A stretch of 64,000 nucleotides of DNA from positions 62,001 through 126,000 of the forward strand of contig UQLU01000006.1 in NCBI GenBank assembly GCA_900542065.1, read 5' to 3'. The stretch comes from an uncultured Eggerthella sp. Its GTDB lineage: Bacteria; Actinomycetota; Coriobacteriia; Coriobacteriales; Eggerthellaceae. The notes below the pieces were generated by a model, which saw only the letters and a program-made list of their open reading frames with translations, was not told the origin of the DNA and made no database searches. Position numbers and translations under genes: made by a program. Shown in pieces: positions 62,541 through 64,000 of the stretch (its first letter is position 1; the number at the start of each line of letters is the position of its first letter).

Positions 62541-63593
62541 ATGGCCCTGAACTTGAACGATAAACGCATCCCATTCGGTGGCCAATTCAATGGAACGATT
62601 CTGCTCGTTCTTTTACTGGTAGTTTCGTTAGTTTTGGTCGTTGTCTATGTGCGCGAAGGGGATGAAGGTCCTCTCCATACCATACAAGATTCAACATCTG
62701 CTCTGTCTTCGCCTCTATCTTCGATAGGGGCAGCGAGCAGTTCTTTGGCTGCATCGGCTACTACTTCAATTGAAGACTTAACAGCAGATGGTCAAACACT
62801 CAATCAGCTTCAAGAAAGCAATGCAACACTAAGCCAGATGGTGGTCGAGTTAGAAGAGTACCGTCAAGAAGCTACGCGCCTTGAATCTCTTATTGGCTTA
62901 CACGATGCCTACGGCTTTACTTCGGTTGCAGCACGAGTAACAGGTTATTCGTCTGATTCATACAATCATATAATTACCATTGATGCTGGTTCAGCATCGG
63001 GTGTTAGCGAAGGCTTGCCCGTTATGGGATCAACGGGTGTTATTGGCCAAGTTGTTTCAGTAAGCACCTATTCTTCTCAGGTGCGTTTGCTCAATGATGC
63101 TCAAAGCGGTGTTGCGGTAATGCTGCAATCTTCACGTGCGGAAGGCATTTTGTCAGGCTCGGTTGAAGGGGTTTTATACCTTGAGGGTGTTGATGAAAGT
63201 GTTGAAGTAAAAGAGGGAGAAGCAGTTATTACTTCTGGCTTGGGTGGCGGTTATTTCCGTGGCTTGGTTGTTGGTACCGTATCGAAGGTAGAACAACGCC
63301 AAGGTGATGCTACGCGCACTATTGTTATTACGCCCAATGCTTCGTTTGACAATATAAGCGAAGTTCTTGTGGTGCTAGGTATGAGCAATGAAGGTGCCGC
63401 TGACGAAAACAAGGATGCAGCAAATGAGGTTGTTTCTGCTGTAGGTCCCGATGCGTTGTTGGGCAACACGTCCGATGCTAACAGCGATCAGCAATCTGGT
63501 GATGGCGCTTCAGACGGTGCATCAGATTCCTCCGATTCGAATTCCGATTCAGATGGCAGTGATTCAAGTTCAACAGATGAAGGAAGCGAGTGA
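62541..63593 (+). CDS. mreC: Rod-shape determining protein MreC
   Basis: 350 residues. One membrane helix lies at about residues 19-38, a coiled coil at about 85-120 (LNQLQESNATLSQMV), and then the beta-barrel domain with VTGYSSDSYNHIITIDAGSA and GVIGQVVSVS. The last 60 residues are a Ser/Asp-rich tail, longer and more acidic than usual. Links the MreB filament to outer-leaf wall enzymes. The mreD start follows four bases after the stop. Confidence 0.92.
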   Translation: MALNLNDKRIPFGGQFNGTILLVLLLVVSLVLVVVYVREGDEGPLHTIQDSTSALSSPLSSIGAASSSLAASATTSIEDLTADGQTLNQLQESNATLSQMVVELEEYRQEATRLESLIGLHDAYGFTSVAARVTGYSSDSYNHIITIDAGSASGVSEGLPVMGSTGVIGQVVSVSTYSSQVRLLNDAQSGVAVMLQSSRAEGILSGSVEGVLYLEGVDESVEVKEGEAVITSGLGGGYFRGLVVGTVSKVEQRQGDATRTIVITPNASFDNISEVLVVLGMSNEGAADENKDAANEVVSAVGPDALLGNTSDANSDQQSGDGASDGASDSSDSNSDSDGSDSSSTDEGSE

Positions 63594-63597
63594 TAGT

Positions 63598-64000
63598 ATG
63601 CGCGAATGGATGCTTCCTCTTATATGCTCTGCGATTATTGTGGTAGTCCAGATTGTATTTGCTCCAATTCTTGCCATTTTCTCAGTGGTACCAAGCTTCA
63701 TTGTGGCATTTATTTTGGTACTTACCATACTTCGTAGGCCTGATTCTACTTATGTCTATGCTTTTGTTTTAGGGCTTATTGCTGATTTATTGTCCCAAAC
63801 ACCTGTGGGGCTTACTTCACTTTTGCTCTTAGCAATTACGTTCGTGTTGTCACGTGTCTTTGAGGTTCTTGATGATTCAAATGTGGCTATGCCACTTATT
63901 GCGCTTGCGGCAGCAATTTTTGTATTTGAATTGCTCTTTATGATTGTTTTGCTCATTGCAGGTTATCAGGGCGGATTTATCGAGCTATTCTTGCAGCGCG
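63598..64000 (+). CDS. mreD: Rod-shape determining protein MreD (partial, cut by window end)
   Basis: The frame from ATG 63598 stays open to the window edge, giving 134 residues. It is strongly hydrophobic with four or five membrane segments; recognisable are MREWMLPLICSA and the MreD-like YVYAFVLGLIADLLSQTPVG. AAGGAAG lies about 11 bases before the ATG. Position after mreC strongly supports the call. Confidence 0.82.
   Translation, partial: MREWMLPLICSAIIVVVQIVFAPILAIFSVVPSFIVAFILVLTILRRPDSTYVYAFVLGLIADLLSQTPVGLTSLLLLAITFVLSRVFEVLDDSNVAMPLIALAAAIFVFELLFMIVLLIAGYQGGFIELFLQR

Overview
The window looks like a core chromosomal segment of an anaerobic, Gram-positive-type bacterium. My best guess is a low-to-moderate-GC member of the class Coriobacteriia (Actinomycetota), perhaps an Eggerthellales relative. 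This is inferred from several features: an orphan OmpR-type regulator behind glnA, a rubredoxin/flavin-reductase fusion, ThyX instead of ThyA, a type IA topoisomerase that reads archaeal-like, and an unusual site-2 protease. I could not run a taxonomic search. Coding density is high, no insertion sequence, phage or CRISPR array is visible, and most genes lie on the + strand.

Layout. 1-2751: end of an unidentified gene, rubredoxin fusion, thyX and a DUF1385 membrane protein. 2884-12997: topA, malate dehydrogenase and two-subunit fumarase (a malate/fumarate pathway), then tmk-holB-ricT and pncB. 13030-16999: two DegV lipid-binding proteins, a degenerate 3-hydroxyisobutyrate-dehydrogenase-like protein with a Cys/His tail, and a PflX-type radical SAM protein. 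17048-21683: tRNA-Thr, a small unknown, a cupin, ahcY, a membrane glycosyltransferase and comF. 21684-22199 is a 516-bp non-coding stretch with four 11-bp direct repeats and a possible structured RNA. 22200-24648: an orphan solute-binding lipoprotein and an HtrA-type protease.

24959-34812 is a translation/envelope/isoprenoid cluster: pyrH-frr-uppS-cdsA-dxr-rseP-ispG-proS and a U32 peptidase. It joins ribosome recycling, undecaprenyl and phospholipid precursor synthesis and the MEP pathway; several genes overlap. 35030-44341: small hypothetical and DUF genes, tRNA-Ala, tRNA-Glu, a GtrA protein and two large paralogous glycosyltransferases (probably envelope glycan), then a methionine-type ABC transporter lacking its binding protein. 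44566-49387: glnA with a GlnR-like regulator, then polA. 49553-55919: rplU-rpmA-obg-proB-proA-nadD-yqeK-rsfS, a conserved order linking ribosome assembly, proline and NAD synthesis. 55920-58767: a 199-bp near-palindrome, a membrane protein, an RlmD-like methyltransferase and tRNA-Arg. 58841-64000: cyclophilin, a TPR membrane protein, ndk and the start of mreBCD, cut by the window edge.

The most unusual items are the RseP homologue with a winged-helix-like insert and no visible PDZ domain, the non-coding region beside comF, the metal-tail dehydrogenase-like protein next to a radical SAM gene, the large palindrome at 55944-56142, and the glnA/GlnR-like pair with matching half-sites upstream.
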